From positions 448,813 through 512,812 of the forward strand of contig NZ_LNJZ01000009.1 in NCBI RefSeq assembly GCF_002866065.1: 64,000 nt of DNA, written 5' to 3'. This stretch comes from Thiopseudomonas denitrificans. GTDB lineage: Bacteria > Pseudomonadota > Gammaproteobacteria > Pseudomonadales > Pseudomonadaceae. The translations under genes were made by a program, and so were the position numbers. Position 1 is the stretch's first letter. Each line of letters begins with the position of its first letter. Shown here piece by piece: positions 38,935 to 46,729 of this stretch. Below the pieces are notes generated by a model, which did no database searches, had not been told where the DNA came from, and was given only the letters and a program-made list of their open reading frames with translations.

Positions 38935-39202
38935 ATGGCAAAGCACCATGATACCGGCTATAAGGAGCTGTTCAGCCACCCCGAATTTGTCGAGGCATTG
39001 CTGGATGGCTTTGTTCCCCGCCCCATCAGCCAGCTGCTGGATTACAGCACCCTCGCCAGCCAGCCCGGCCACTACATCACACCGCTGCTTGATGAAAAAA
39101 TCGAGGACGCGGTCTGGTCAGTACAATTCAGGGCAGATGCCAGCAGACATGCAACGCGTAGCCAGAGAAATTGCCGACACCTTCGAAGCCCTGTTTGCCT
39201 GA
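38935..39202 (+). pseudogene. Rpn-family nuclease gene remnant
   Basis: Intact 5' end: GACAGGAGG ribosome site, ATG, and about 64 codons reading KHHDTGYKELFSHPEFVEAL and later LLDEKIEDAVWSVQF, the N-terminus of Rpn/YhgA-like PD-(D/E)XK proteins. The frame then shifts and the next frame gives the typical C-terminal end PADMQRVAREIADTFEALFA and a stop. The middle (about 200 residues, including the catalytic ExQ) is deleted. The long open frame continuing to 40497 is an artefact of the frameshift. Confidence 0.75.
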
Positions 39203-39288
39203 CGACAAGATTCCCGCCCGCACATCCAATACCACCACTGCAGGAGCGAATTGCCACGCTCCTGCAGCCAGCTATTTTCAGGCCCCGA

Positions 39289-40410
39289 TTACAGCCTGCG
39301 CAAAATCACGCTACCCACAGAATAGCCCGCGCCAAAGGAACTGATCACGCCCAGCGCACCGGCAGCCAGGTCATCCTGGTTCAGGTGAAAGGCAATGATC
39401 GAACCGGCCGAGCTGGTGTTGGCATAGGTATCCAGAATCACCGGAGCTTCCTCCGCCGTGGCTTCGCGCCCCAGCAGGCGGCGGGTGATCAGCTGGTTCA
39501 TGCTCAGGTTGGCCTGGTGCAGCCAGAAGCGGCTCACCTGCGCCGGCTCAAGCTGGTTGGCCTGCAGCTGCTCGCCGATGATCTGCGCCACCATCGGGCA
39601 GACATCCTTGAACACCTTGCGGCCTTCCTGCACGAACAACTTGTCGCCGGCACCAATGCCTTCCTCCGCACAGCGGTTGAGAAAGCCGAAGTTGTTGCGG
39701 ATGTTGTTGGAAAACACCGTCTTCAGCGTGCTGTCCACCCCCTGCCACTGATGGGCCGAGCTGGCCAGCGCAGCATCTTCCAGCACCACCGCCGTACAGG
39801 CATCGCCAAAGATGAAATGGCTGTCACGGTCACGGAAGTTCAGGTGGCCGGTGCAGATCTCCGGGTTCACCATCAGCACTGCCCGTGCCTGGCCGCTCCG
39901 GATGGCGTTGGCGGCATTCTGGATACCGAAGGTGGCAGAAGAACAGGCCACGTTCATGTCATAGGCATAGCCGTCAATGCCCAGCGCCTGCTGCACCTCG
40001 ATGGCAATCGCCGGGTACGGCCGCTGCAGGTTGGAGCAGGCGACAATCACCATGTCGATATCGGCAGCGCTCTTGCAGGCACGCTCCAGCGCCTGGCGGG
40101 CCGCGGCAACGGCCATCTCACACAGAATGCCCGGCTCGTCGTTGCTGCGCTCGGGAATGCGCGGTGCCATGCGCTGCGGATCGAGAATGCCTTCCTTGTC
40201 GATAACGAAGCGGCTCCGGATGCCGGACGCCTTGAGGATGAACTCGGCACTGGACTCCGGCTGCTCGGCCAGCTCGCCCCGGGCAATTGCCTCGGCGTTG
40301 TCGGCGTTGTACTGCCGCGCCCAGGTATTGAAGGCCGTTACCAGCTCCTCGTTGGAAATGCTTTGCGATGGCGTGTACAGACCTGTACCACTGATCACAA
40401 CCTGCTTCAT
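39289..40410 (-). CDS. Beta-ketoacyl-ACP synthase III (FabH2-like)
   Basis: 373-residue KAS III-type thiolase-fold enzyme that condenses an acyl starter with malonyl-ACP. The active-site triad is seen as Cys in NVACSSATFG, His in WLHQANLSMN and Asn in DTYANTSSAG. Its length and long N-terminal insertion match the P. aeruginosa FabH2 (PA3333) type rather than the 317-residue FabH. GGGAG ribosome site. No other fatty-acid genes are adjacent. Confidence 0.87.
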   Translation of the reverse strand: MKQVVISGTGLYTPSQSISNEELVTAFNTWARQYNADNAEAIARGELAEQPESSAEFILKASGIRSRFVIDKEGILDPQRMAPRIPERSNDEPGILCEMAVAAARQALERACKSAADIDMVIVACSNLQRPYPAIAIEVQQALGIDGYAYDMNVACSSATFGIQNAANAIRSGQARAVLMVNPEICTGHLNFRDRDSHFIFGDACTAVVLEDAALASSAHQWQGVDSTLKTVFSNNIRNNFGFLNRCAEEGIGAGDKLFVQEGRKVFKDVCPMVAQIIGEQLQANQLEPAQVSRFWLHQANLSMNQLITRRLLGREATAEEAPVILDTYANTSSAGSIIAFHLNQDDLAAGALGVISSFGAGYSVGSVILRRL

Positions 40411-40545
40411 ATCGACTCCCTAACGGCCAGCACCGCTAATACAAAAACAAGAAAAAAGACGGAAACTGACCCGCCACACGAAATGAGTCAAGTATAGCCC
40501 TGTTCACCACTCCGGTGGCAGTACAAAAACCCAATCAGCCTGCGA

Positions 40546-41038
40546 TCAGTCCCCGGTCCACACCGCCAGCTGCTCGCGGGCGATTGCATGGCCATGCACG
40601 GCCGCCTTGGATAGCCATAGAAAGGCCTGGCTGCGGTCCTGGGCAAGGCCACAACAGCCCCCCCCCCCCCGAGTGCTCGATACCATGCAAATACAGCCTG
40701 CTAAGGTGGTGCATGGCGTCGGAATGCCCCTGCTCCGCAGCCAGTTTGAACCAGTGCAGCGCAACCGGCCCCTGTGCCTGCTCCAGACAGAGAATGCCCA
40801 ACTCGTTTTGCGCCACGGCACTGCCCCGGTCGGCCTCGACCAGCAGGCTGGCATCCCCTTCATCATCCAGCCGGATGCACAGCAGCGGCCCGAGGTCGGC
40901 CAGCGCCAGCAGCGCCCGGCCCCGCTCATCGGTACCGCTGCGGCCGATCTGGCCATCCTGCACCCGTCGCCACAAAGTGCGCCGGCTTACCGTAGCCAAC
41001 AGCACTGCCGAATCCAGACTGATTGCTGGTTGTGTCAT
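40546..41038 (-). pseudogene. Sel1-repeat protein interrupted at a G13 tract (possibly phase-variable)
   Basis: Starts normally (GGGAGA site, MTQPAISLDSAVLLATVSRR, a helix-turn-helix-like start) and runs through Sel1 repeats (AVAQNELGILCLEQAQGPVA, WFKLAAEQGHSDAMHHLSRLY). At the tract of 13 G (coding strand; 40670-40658) the frame is lost. The next frame continues the protein correctly: AQDRSQAFLWLSKAAVHGHA and stop at 40546. Twelve (or 15) G would restore about 163 residues. In the frame as given, the protein ends in 42 unrelated residues at 40535. Either a contingency locus, a recent mutation or a sequencing error in a homopolymer. Confidence 0.8.
40658..40670. repeat. 13-base C/G homopolymer tract
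   Basis: Uninterrupted run of 13 C on the plus strand inside the Sel1-repeat gene; the longest C/G run noticed in the window. Confidence 0.95.
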
Positions 41039-41388
41039 TGCTTGTCTCCCGCCTGTTAACGGCCATCAATTCTGGCACAGCCCCTTGCATGCCGGCACAG
41101 TCTTTAGTGTGCCGCCAGACCCTGTTGGCACAACAAAAGCTGTGCCAACCGCTCTGCCAACAGCAACCGAATATGGCCTGTTTGTGGCTGCATTGTCCAA
41201 TAACTGCGGGAATAAAACCAGCTGACAAAATTGTGATACAAGTCACAAACAGCTCGCCGTAAAAATAGAAATTTCTTTTATTTTCAACAGATTAAAACAA
41301 CAAAAAAACATCAGGAAATTCAAGACACATTGCAAATATTCATTTTATTCATCCTAAACAGTCCGCTTGACAGCTGTGCCAGAAAAGC
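41039..41388. other. Long upstream region of pilA
   Basis: About 350 bases without a gene, turning AT-rich from about 41230. It has several TGCCA/TGGCA-type dyads (for example around 41087-41160) and PilR-like CTGTC/GACAG boxes near 41369-41375. It is the expected place for activator sites of the sigma-54 pilA promoter. Confidence 0.5.
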
Positions 41389-41404
41389 TGGCATGCCCGT
41401 TGCA
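41389..41404 (+). promoter_or_regulatory. Sigma-54 (RpoN) promoter of pilA
   Basis: TGGCATGCCCGTTGCA matches TGGCAC-N5-TTGCA with one mismatch and has the exact 10-base spacing between GG and GC. It ends 72 bases before the pilA start. RpoN/PilR-dependent pilA transcription is established in Pseudomonas. Confidence 0.8.
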
Positions 41405-41476
41405 ATAGCTCCTGCAGGTTCACCGGCAACCGGGACCATCCCCGCCGGGCCTGATCTAACATTTAGGAGAGACAAA

Positions 41477-41986
41477 ATGAAAAACATGCAAAAGGGCTTC
41501 ACCCTTATCGAACTGATGATCGTTGTGGCGATTATCGGTATTTTGGCTGCCGTGGCTATTCCGCAGTATCAGACTTATGTAGCGAAATCCCAAGTTTCTC
41601 GTGTTATGGGTGAAGCAGGTAGTCTGCGAACTTCGTCTGAAGTATGTTTACTTGAGGGTCGCACCACAGTTCATTCTAACCTGCCAGCCGGCACTGATCC
41701 TGCTGCCACAGACTGCGACTTGCAAGCATCAGCTTCCTCTGTGCTTACGGGAGCAGCACAAGGCAACGGCGTTGCAGCACCAGCTGGAACCGGCTATCCA
41801 ACCGTTACCCTTAGCGGAAGCGCTGACTCAACTATCGTGGCTACATTTGGTAATTCGGCAGCCGCTCAACTCACCACCGCTGGAAGCAACACTCTGACCT
41901 GGACCAGAAATCAACAAGGCACTTGGACTTGCACTACTTCTGTTGACTCAAAATACCGCCCAGCCGGATGTGGTGCCGGTAGCTAA
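41477..41986 (+). CDS. pilA: Type IV major pilin
   Basis: 169-residue prepilin. Short leader MKNMQKG is cut by prepilin peptidase before F8; E12 at position 5 of the mature protein is present ([20 protein letters not shown]). Cysteines C152 and C165 frame the C-terminal D-loop; C57 and C80 may form a second disulfide. The mature chain is rich in Ser, Thr and Ala, offering sites for O-linked modification. AGGAG site before ATG 41477. pilB, pilC and pilD are not next to it in this window. Followed by its own terminator. Confidence 0.95.
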   Translation: MKNMQKGFTLIELMIVVAIIGILAAVAIPQYQTYVAKSQVSRVMGEAGSLRTSSEVCLLEGRTTVHSNLPAGTDPAATDCDLQASASSVLTGAAQGNGVAAPAGTGYPTVTLSGSADSTIVATFGNSAAAQLTTAGSNTLTWTRNQQGTWTCTTSVDSKYRPAGCGAGS

Positions 41987-42044
41987 CCAAACAATACACC
42001 CAGTAAAAGGTATCACACCTAAAGCACTGGAAATAGTATAAGGG

Positions 42045-42075
42045 ACCCACTCACAAGGTGGGTTTCTTTTTATTT
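42045..42075 (+). terminator. Rho-independent terminator after pilA
   Basis: Stem ACCCAC / GTGGGT around seven bases, followed by TTCTTTTTATTT. Confidence 0.85.
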
Positions 42076-42180
42076 AAGGAAGCGCTGAATAAATCGATTT
42101 TTCACCATGGAGCGGGTGTATCTCATTGATTTGTATATTGCCCAAATTGAATGGCACGAATTGTTCAGCATCTCCTTAAA
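42073..42180. repeat. Possible MITE or solo insertion-sequence ends
   Basis: 108-base segment with imperfect terminal inverted repeats: TTTAAGGAAGCGCTGAATAA at the left and TTGTTCAGCATCTCCTTAAA at the right (about 16 of 20 positions complementary). No coding capacity. Directly behind the pilA terminator. Confidence 0.5.
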
Positions 42181-42266
42181 ACATTAAAAGACAAAAGGAA
42201 ATCAACAATAAAACATATAAGAACTATCAAAACATAAAGGCATAATCGTAACCGAGCAACTCTAAA

Positions 42267-43655
42267 ATGACGCATACAAACAAAGCCCTATCCTCACAGT
42301 CCTTCCTACTACTAGGAGCAACATTGCTAGCATGGCAGATCGTAATGTACTGTGCAGCATCCTATTTCCATATAGGAAGACCCCTATTAAACATAGACTA
42401 TGCCTTTATTCTAATTTTATCTTTTTTCACACCAAGACCGATAAGTATCTTGCTTTTTTTAATCGTGATCTTGATCGACTACTTCATGCTTCCTGTTCAA
42501 ATATTACCATTCACCAGACTCATTGACTTCATTTATTTTATAGGCAAATTAGAATTTATCAACAGAAGCATAACCTTCTCACTTGCAGGATGCATTATCT
42601 TAGCAATCACTGTATCCATCTTCACGATGAATATTGCAAAAAAATCAAGCAAGCTCACGCTAATACTGACATTTAATTTATTTATTATATCTAGCGCTAT
42701 CAGCAAAACAATAACAGAAGAAAGTCATGACAATAGGTTTTACCGGGTTGCAAATAAGTATTTTTCCGATAGCGTTTTCCTATATGCCTACAACTACAGA
42801 ACATCTGGATTTGTAAGCTCGTCCAATCTTAAAAACCAATCCTTATCAGAAACAAAGGACACAAGAGCATTATGTATAAACATAAACTGCGATTTACCAC
42901 CAGAAAACAAAACCCTGTTTATTATAAATGAATCTTGGGGAGACTATAAAGATCCAAAAACACAAGAAGAAATTTTAAAACCTGTGAACAGCTGGATCTT
43001 AACGAAAGGAACTATAAGCTTTACCGGACTTACAGTAGAAGCAGAACTAAAAGAACTGTGTGGCCTGCATGCTGAAAGCCTTTATTTTAAAGAAACAAAC
43101 ATTGAAGACTTTAAGAATTGCTATCCTGAAAAAATAAAAAAACTAGGTTACAAAACTTATTCCTATCATGCCGCTGGCAGTATGATGTACGATAGGCACC
43201 ACTGGTATCCATTAGCAGGATTTGAAAAATCTACTTTTTTCGACACTCAAAAATGGCCAGCTCGCTGCTACTCTTTTCCCGGAGCATGCGATAAAGATAT
43301 AGCGCAAAAAATAATTAACGATATAAAAAAACCAGGAATAGCATTATTTTATTGGCTAACTCTAAACACCCACCACAACTACAATCTTAAAGACCTAAAA
43401 ACAAAAACATTTAACTGCAAAGAACTAGATATAAAAAACAATGAAATATGCCGCAACGCAAAACTCCAAAATCAATTCTTTTTAATATTAAAAAACATAA
43501 TATTAAATCTATCAGAGCTAGAAGAAAATCTAACCATAATTATCGTAGGCGACCATTCCCCCCCAATAACGAACACTCAAGCAAAGGAACTGTACTTCAA
43601 CACAAAAAAAGTTCCATATATAAAAATCAAATTACAGCATCGAAATACAAAATAA
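42267..43655 (+). CDS. Pilin-linked sulfatase-fold membrane transferase
   Basis: 462 residues. Four to five membrane helices in the first 150 residues, then an extracytoplasmic alkaline-phosphatase/sulfatase-fold domain. Likely metal and catalytic residues: E222 in IINESWGDY, T256 in TGLTVEAEL as nucleophile (as T300 in LtaS), H369/H370 in LNTHHNY, D429/H430 in VGDHSPP. This layout matches LTA-synthase-like phosphoglycerol and phosphoethanolamine transferases. The gene is clearly AT-rich (roughly one third GC) against GC-rich neighbours, so it is probably acquired. Being directly behind pilA, it could transfer a phospho-group to the pilin or its glycan; this is inference. No strong ribosome site. 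Confidence 0.78.
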   Translation: MTHTNKALSSQSFLLLGATLLAWQIVMYCAASYFHIGRPLLNIDYAFILILSFFTPRPISILLFLIVILIDYFMLPVQILPFTRLIDFIYFIGKLEFINRSITFSLAGCIILAITVSIFTMNIAKKSSKLTLILTFNLFIISSAISKTITEESHDNRFYRVANKYFSDSVFLYAYNYRTSGFVSSSNLKNQSLSETKDTRALCININCDLPPENKTLFIINESWGDYKDPKTQEEILKPVNSWILTKGTISFTGLTVEAELKELCGLHAESLYFKETNIEDFKNCYPEKIKKLGYKTYSYHAAGSMMYDRHHWYPLAGFEKSTFFDTQKWPARCYSFPGACDKDIAQKIINDIKKPGIALFYWLTLNTHHNYNLKDLKTKTFNCKELDIKNNEICRNAKLQNQFFLILKNIILNLSELEENLTIIIVGDHSPPITNTQAKELYFNTKKVPYIKIKLQHRNTK

Positions 43656-43791
43656 GATCGTATCTGGTACTTTATCAAACCACCCTGGCAACGCACTATA
43701 ATTTTCACAACACGCCCATAAAACAACACAAGTATATTAAAGCAATCACAAGCATAACCCCCCATATTGTCGACAATAATTTGGGGGTTCT

Positions 43792-44091
43792 ATGTACGTA
43801 TCTACGCAATGGGTACCCAGCGCCCACTATGGTTTTACTGTGGCAGAGGCCGGTGCCGCCTTGTTGATCCTGTCACAGCCGGCCTGGCTGGGCGGGCGTT
43901 TCTGGAGCTGGCTGGCAACACTGTCATACAGCTGGTACCTGTGGCATTACTACTTCATGAAGATCCTGCAATATTACGGAGCAGTCTGGCAGATCAGTTT
44001 GCTGGTTGGCGGGCTGGGCGGCCTGCTGGCCGCTTCCGCCAGCTACCATCTGGTGGAGCGCAAATTCTACCGGCCCAGCCATAAGAAATAG
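43792..44091 (+). pseudogene. Acyltransferase-3 family gene, C-terminal fragment
   Basis: About 100 codons that match the last helices of OafA/YrhL-type membrane acyltransferases: LATLSYSWYLWHYYFMKIL and ASYHLVERKFYRP near the end. The first 300 or so residues are missing. The fragment is GC-rich like the host and begins where the AT-rich block ends (about 43790), so the 5' part was probably replaced by that block. Confidence 0.75.
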
Positions 44092-44290
44092 GTATAGCTC
44101 CATTCAGCCATGGGCTCCGGATGCATGCAGGCCCGGCTTTGCCGAAATTTACGAGCGCGAAGGCAGTCGCGTTACCGTGATTTTATTTGGTGAAGTACGG
44201 GGGTTTCACCGCCCCTCACCCAAGCACTGATACCGACAAGGGAGCAGTTGCAAGCATCCGCAAATGGTTACATACGCATGGGGTGAAGCC

Positions 44291-44539
44291 ATGAATACAA
44301 TGACACTTGGCAATTACAAAGCGCTTATAGAGTACGGCCCTGAGCTTGACCTTTTTCGGGGTGAAATTCTGGGCCTGTCTGGCGGCGCTGATTTTTATGG
44401 AGCCAGCCCGGACGAGTTGCGCAAAGAATTTCGCAAGTCACTTGATACCTATCTCGAGGTATGCCGGGAGCATGGAATAGCACCAAGAAAACAATACTCG
44501 GGCAAGTTCAATTTGCGGGTACCTGTGCAGCTGGCCTGA
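44291..44539 (+). pseudogene. HicB-type antitoxin, truncated and without HicA
   Basis: 82 residues with the HicB partial RNase H-like fold: YKALIEYGPELDLFRGEILGL, DFYGASPDELRKEFRKSLDTY and the GKFNLRVP segment. Normal HicB continues after this with a ribbon-helix-helix DNA-binding domain (ELHxxLxxxAxxxGKSLN); here a stop follows VPVQLA. No HicA toxin gene was found in the 200 bases upstream or downstream. Probably a relic, though the truncated protein could still be made. Confidence 0.72.
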
Positions 44540-44568
44540 GCCGGCATCAGCAGGACGCAAGCGCACGT

Positions 44569-44817
44569 TTATTCCTGAAACACCGCCTCGATGCTGTCGG
44601 CAAACAAAATGCGCTCGGTCCACAGCTCCAGCTCGGCCTCGCTGGCATTGTCCAGCCGGGCCAGGACGGCAGCATCCAGACCACGGAATTTCAGTTGCAA
44701 CAGCTTATGCAAAGTAGTGGCACGGCCTTTATCAATGCCTCGTTCGATCCCTTGTTCGATACCCTGCTCAATCCCTTTGGCAAAGGATTCACGCTTGTAA
44801 ATCGCCATGTAACCCAT
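44569..44817 (-). CDS. Predicted internal Rpn short form, copy 2
   Basis: In-frame ATG at 44817 (residue 247 of the long protein, MGYMAIYKRESFAKGIEQG) preceded by a perfect AGGAGG (44831-44826) with 8-base spacing. It would make 82 residues: the GIEQG repeat region and DUF4351-like tail without nuclease domain. In described E. coli Rpn systems, a short form made from an internal start blocks the long toxin. Expression here is prediction. Confidence 0.6.
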   Translation of the reverse strand: MGYMAIYKRESFAKGIEQGIEQGIERGIDKGRATTLHKLLQLKFRGLDAAVLARLDNASEAELELWTERILFADSIEAVFQE

Positions 44818-45555
44818 GGTTTCGTCCTCCTGTTCGATCAGGTCGATGTGTTCATTATAGTAGTCCAGCTCCTGCTTGGGTATACGGATCATCCACTCGA
44901 TAAAGTCGTGCATCAGGAAGATATGCTGACGGCTGTAGCCCTTCTTTCGGGCCATGCGGTAGAAGCTGAGCACCGCATCGGTGCGCTGACGCGGATTTTT
45001 CACCTGTTTGGCAATCAGCTGTGCAGCCACCAGCAGGGCAAAGATGTTGTCACTGGCCAGCATGACGTCCAGCTGAGGTTGCAGGTCGAGCAGCTTCACA
45101 CAAATGAAGTCGAAGCGGATGCTGCAGCCCATCAGCTCCTGCCGGTAGTGGTCCGGGCGGAAGTTTTTGCGCGTGTCGGCGAGGATCGCCATGCTCACCA
45201 CGGGCTCGTCAAAGCGCTCGACCAGGCGGTAGTAGTAGGTGAACATACGCCGGGTGAATTCCGTTTCCGGCTCGCCCTGCACCTCGATGTGCAGAAGAAT
45301 CCAGCGATACTCGCCACTGAGGGTGCATACCCGGATCAGCTTGTCGACATGGCGACGCGAGTCGCTGCTGTCGCTGGTCAGTTTCTGTAACTCCTTGTCC
45401 ATGAAGACCGGTTCGTGGTGCCAGTCCAGCTGGCTGGCCACGTGCGGGAACAGCAGCTCCATGCAGGGCTGGAAAAACACCTCGATGGCGGATTTCCACG
45501 GGCTGTCGTGGTCACTGGAGTCATCGGGATTTACGGCTGACGACAGATCATTCAT
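44569..45555 (-). CDS. Rpn-family PD-(D/E)XK nuclease, tandem copy 2
   Basis: 328 residues. N-terminal nuclease domain with D71 (DKLIRV) and E91-x-Q93 (HIEVQG) as catalytic signature, then a helical part, then the Gly-Ile-Glu-Gln repeat region (GIEQGIEQGIERGIDKG, about 261-277) and a C-terminal DUF4351-like tail ending LWTERILFADSIEAVF. The family includes recombination-promoting nucleases and phage-defence toxins. AAGGAG site before the ATG. It is almost identical to the next gene, about 1,064 bases upstream in transcription, so the duplication is recent. An internal start is listed separately. Confidence 0.85.
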   Translation of the reverse strand: MNDLSSAVNPDDSSDHDSPWKSAIEVFFQPCMELLFPHVASQLDWHHEPVFMDKELQKLTSDSSDSRRHVDKLIRVCTLSGEYRWILLHIEVQGEPETEFTRRMFTYYYRLVERFDEPVVSMAILADTRKNFRPDHYRQELMGCSIRFDFICVKLLDLQPQLDVMLASDNIFALLVAAQLIAKQVKNPRQRTDAVLSFYRMARKKGYSRQHIFLMHDFIEWMIRIPKQELDYYNEHIDLIEQEDETMGYMAIYKRESFAKGIEQGIEQGIERGIDKGRATTLHKLLQLKFRGLDAAVLARLDNASEAELELWTERILFADSIEAVFQE

Positions 45556-45632
45556 GCAAACTCCTTTTGCAATGACAAGATGACTCCTGAACTTATCGCG
45601 GTGCAGATTTGATGTCGGGCAGGTTGACGGGG

Positions 45633-45881
45633 TTACTCCTGAAACACCGCTTCAACGCTATCGGCAAACAGGATACGTTCGGTCCAAAGCTCCAGCTCGG
45701 TCTCGCTGGCATTGTCCAGCCGGGCCAGGACGGCAGCATCCAGATCACGGAATTTGAGTTGCAACTGCTTGCGCAGGGTGGCAGCGCGGCCTTTATCAAT
45801 GCCTCGCTCGATCCCTTGTTCGATACCCTGCTCAATCCCTTTGGCAAAGGATTCACGCTTATAAATCGCCATGTAACCCAT
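45633..45881 (-). CDS. Predicted internal Rpn short form, copy 1
   Basis: Same internal AGGAGG (45895-45890), 8-base spacer and ATG at 45881 as in the other copy. Product 82 residues, C-terminal part only. The site is kept in both copies, but with so recent a duplication this alone is weak evidence for selection. Confidence 0.6.
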   Translation of the reverse strand: MGYMAIYKRESFAKGIEQGIEQGIERGIDKGRAATLRKQLQLKFRDLDAAVLARLDNASETELELWTERILFADSVEAVFQE

Positions 45882-46619
45882 GGTTTCGTCCTCCTGTTCG
45901 ATCAGGTCGATGTGTTCATTATAGTAGTCCAGTTCCTGCTTGGGTATGCGGATCATCCACTCGATAAAATCGTGCATCAGAAAGATATGCTGGCGACTGT
46001 AGCCCTTCTTTCGCGCCATGCGGTAGAAGCTGAGCACCGCATCGGTGCGCTGACGCGGATTTTTTACCTGTTTGGCAATCAGCTGTGCAGCCACCAGCAG
46101 GGCAAAGATGTTGTCACTGGCCAGCATGGCATCCAGCCGGGGTTGCAGGTCGAGCAGCTTTACACAAATGAAGTCGAAGCGGATGCTGCAGCCCATCAAT
46201 TCCTGCCGGTAGTGGTCCGGGCGGAAGCTTTTGCGCGTGTCGGTGAGGATCGCCATGCTCACCACGGGCTCGTCAAAGCGCTCGACCAGACGGTAGTAGT
46301 AGGTGAACATGCGCCGGGTGAATTCCGTTTCCGGCTCGCCCTGCACCTCGATGTGCAGAAGAATCCAGCGATACTCGCCACTGAGGGTGCATACCCGGAT
46401 CAGCTTGTCGACATGGCGACGCGAGTCGCTGCTGTCGCTGGTCAGTTTCTGTAACTCCTTGTCCATGAAGACCGGTTCGTGGTGCCAGTCCAGCTGGCTG
46501 GCCACGTGCGGGAACAGCAGCTCCATGCAGGGCTGGAAAAACACCTCGATGGCGGATTTCCACGGGCTGTCGTGATCGCTGGTGTCATCGGGATTTACGG
46601 GTGGTGACAGATCATTCAT
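45633..46619 (-). CDS. Rpn-family PD-(D/E)XK nuclease, tandem copy 1
   Basis: 328 residues, differing from its neighbour at only about 15 positions (for example ADTRKNF to TDTRKSF, THKLLQ-like to LRKQLQ). Nuclease residues D71, E91 and Q93 are kept. AAAAGGAG precedes the ATG; a possible promoter lies upstream on the minus strand (TCGACT, 17 bases, TATAGT near 46686-46658). First of the tandem pair in transcription order. Confidence 0.85.
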   Translation of the reverse strand: MNDLSPPVNPDDTSDHDSPWKSAIEVFFQPCMELLFPHVASQLDWHHEPVFMDKELQKLTSDSSDSRRHVDKLIRVCTLSGEYRWILLHIEVQGEPETEFTRRMFTYYYRLVERFDEPVVSMAILTDTRKSFRPDHYRQELMGCSIRFDFICVKLLDLQPRLDAMLASDNIFALLVAAQLIAKQVKNPRQRTDAVLSFYRMARKKGYSRQHIFLMHDFIEWMIRIPKQELDYYNEHIDLIEQEDETMGYMAIYKRESFAKGIEQGIEQGIERGIDKGRAATLRKQLQLKFRDLDAAVLARLDNASETELELWTERILFADSVEAVFQE

Positions 46620-46729
46620 GCAAACTCCTTTTGCAGTGACAGGGTTATTCCTTTAACCGACTATAATCCGCAGCGAACAACCAGTCGAAAATTTTTTCCG
46701 CGACGCGAGAGTTGTCACACCTTTGCTGT

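Noticed and set aside
38935-40497. 520-codon plus-strand open frame
   Set aside because: Only the first 64 codons match the Rpn family; the rest is antisense to the KAS III gene and follows a frameshift.
41073-41088. Better-looking sigma-54 hexamer TGGCAC followed by TTGC
   Set aside because: The spacing between GG and GC is 11 instead of 10 bases and it lies about 390 bases before pilA; the site at 41389 is better placed.
44100-44230. Short frame that could be a hicA remnant
   Set aside because: No HicA motif could be recognised; sequence left unassigned.
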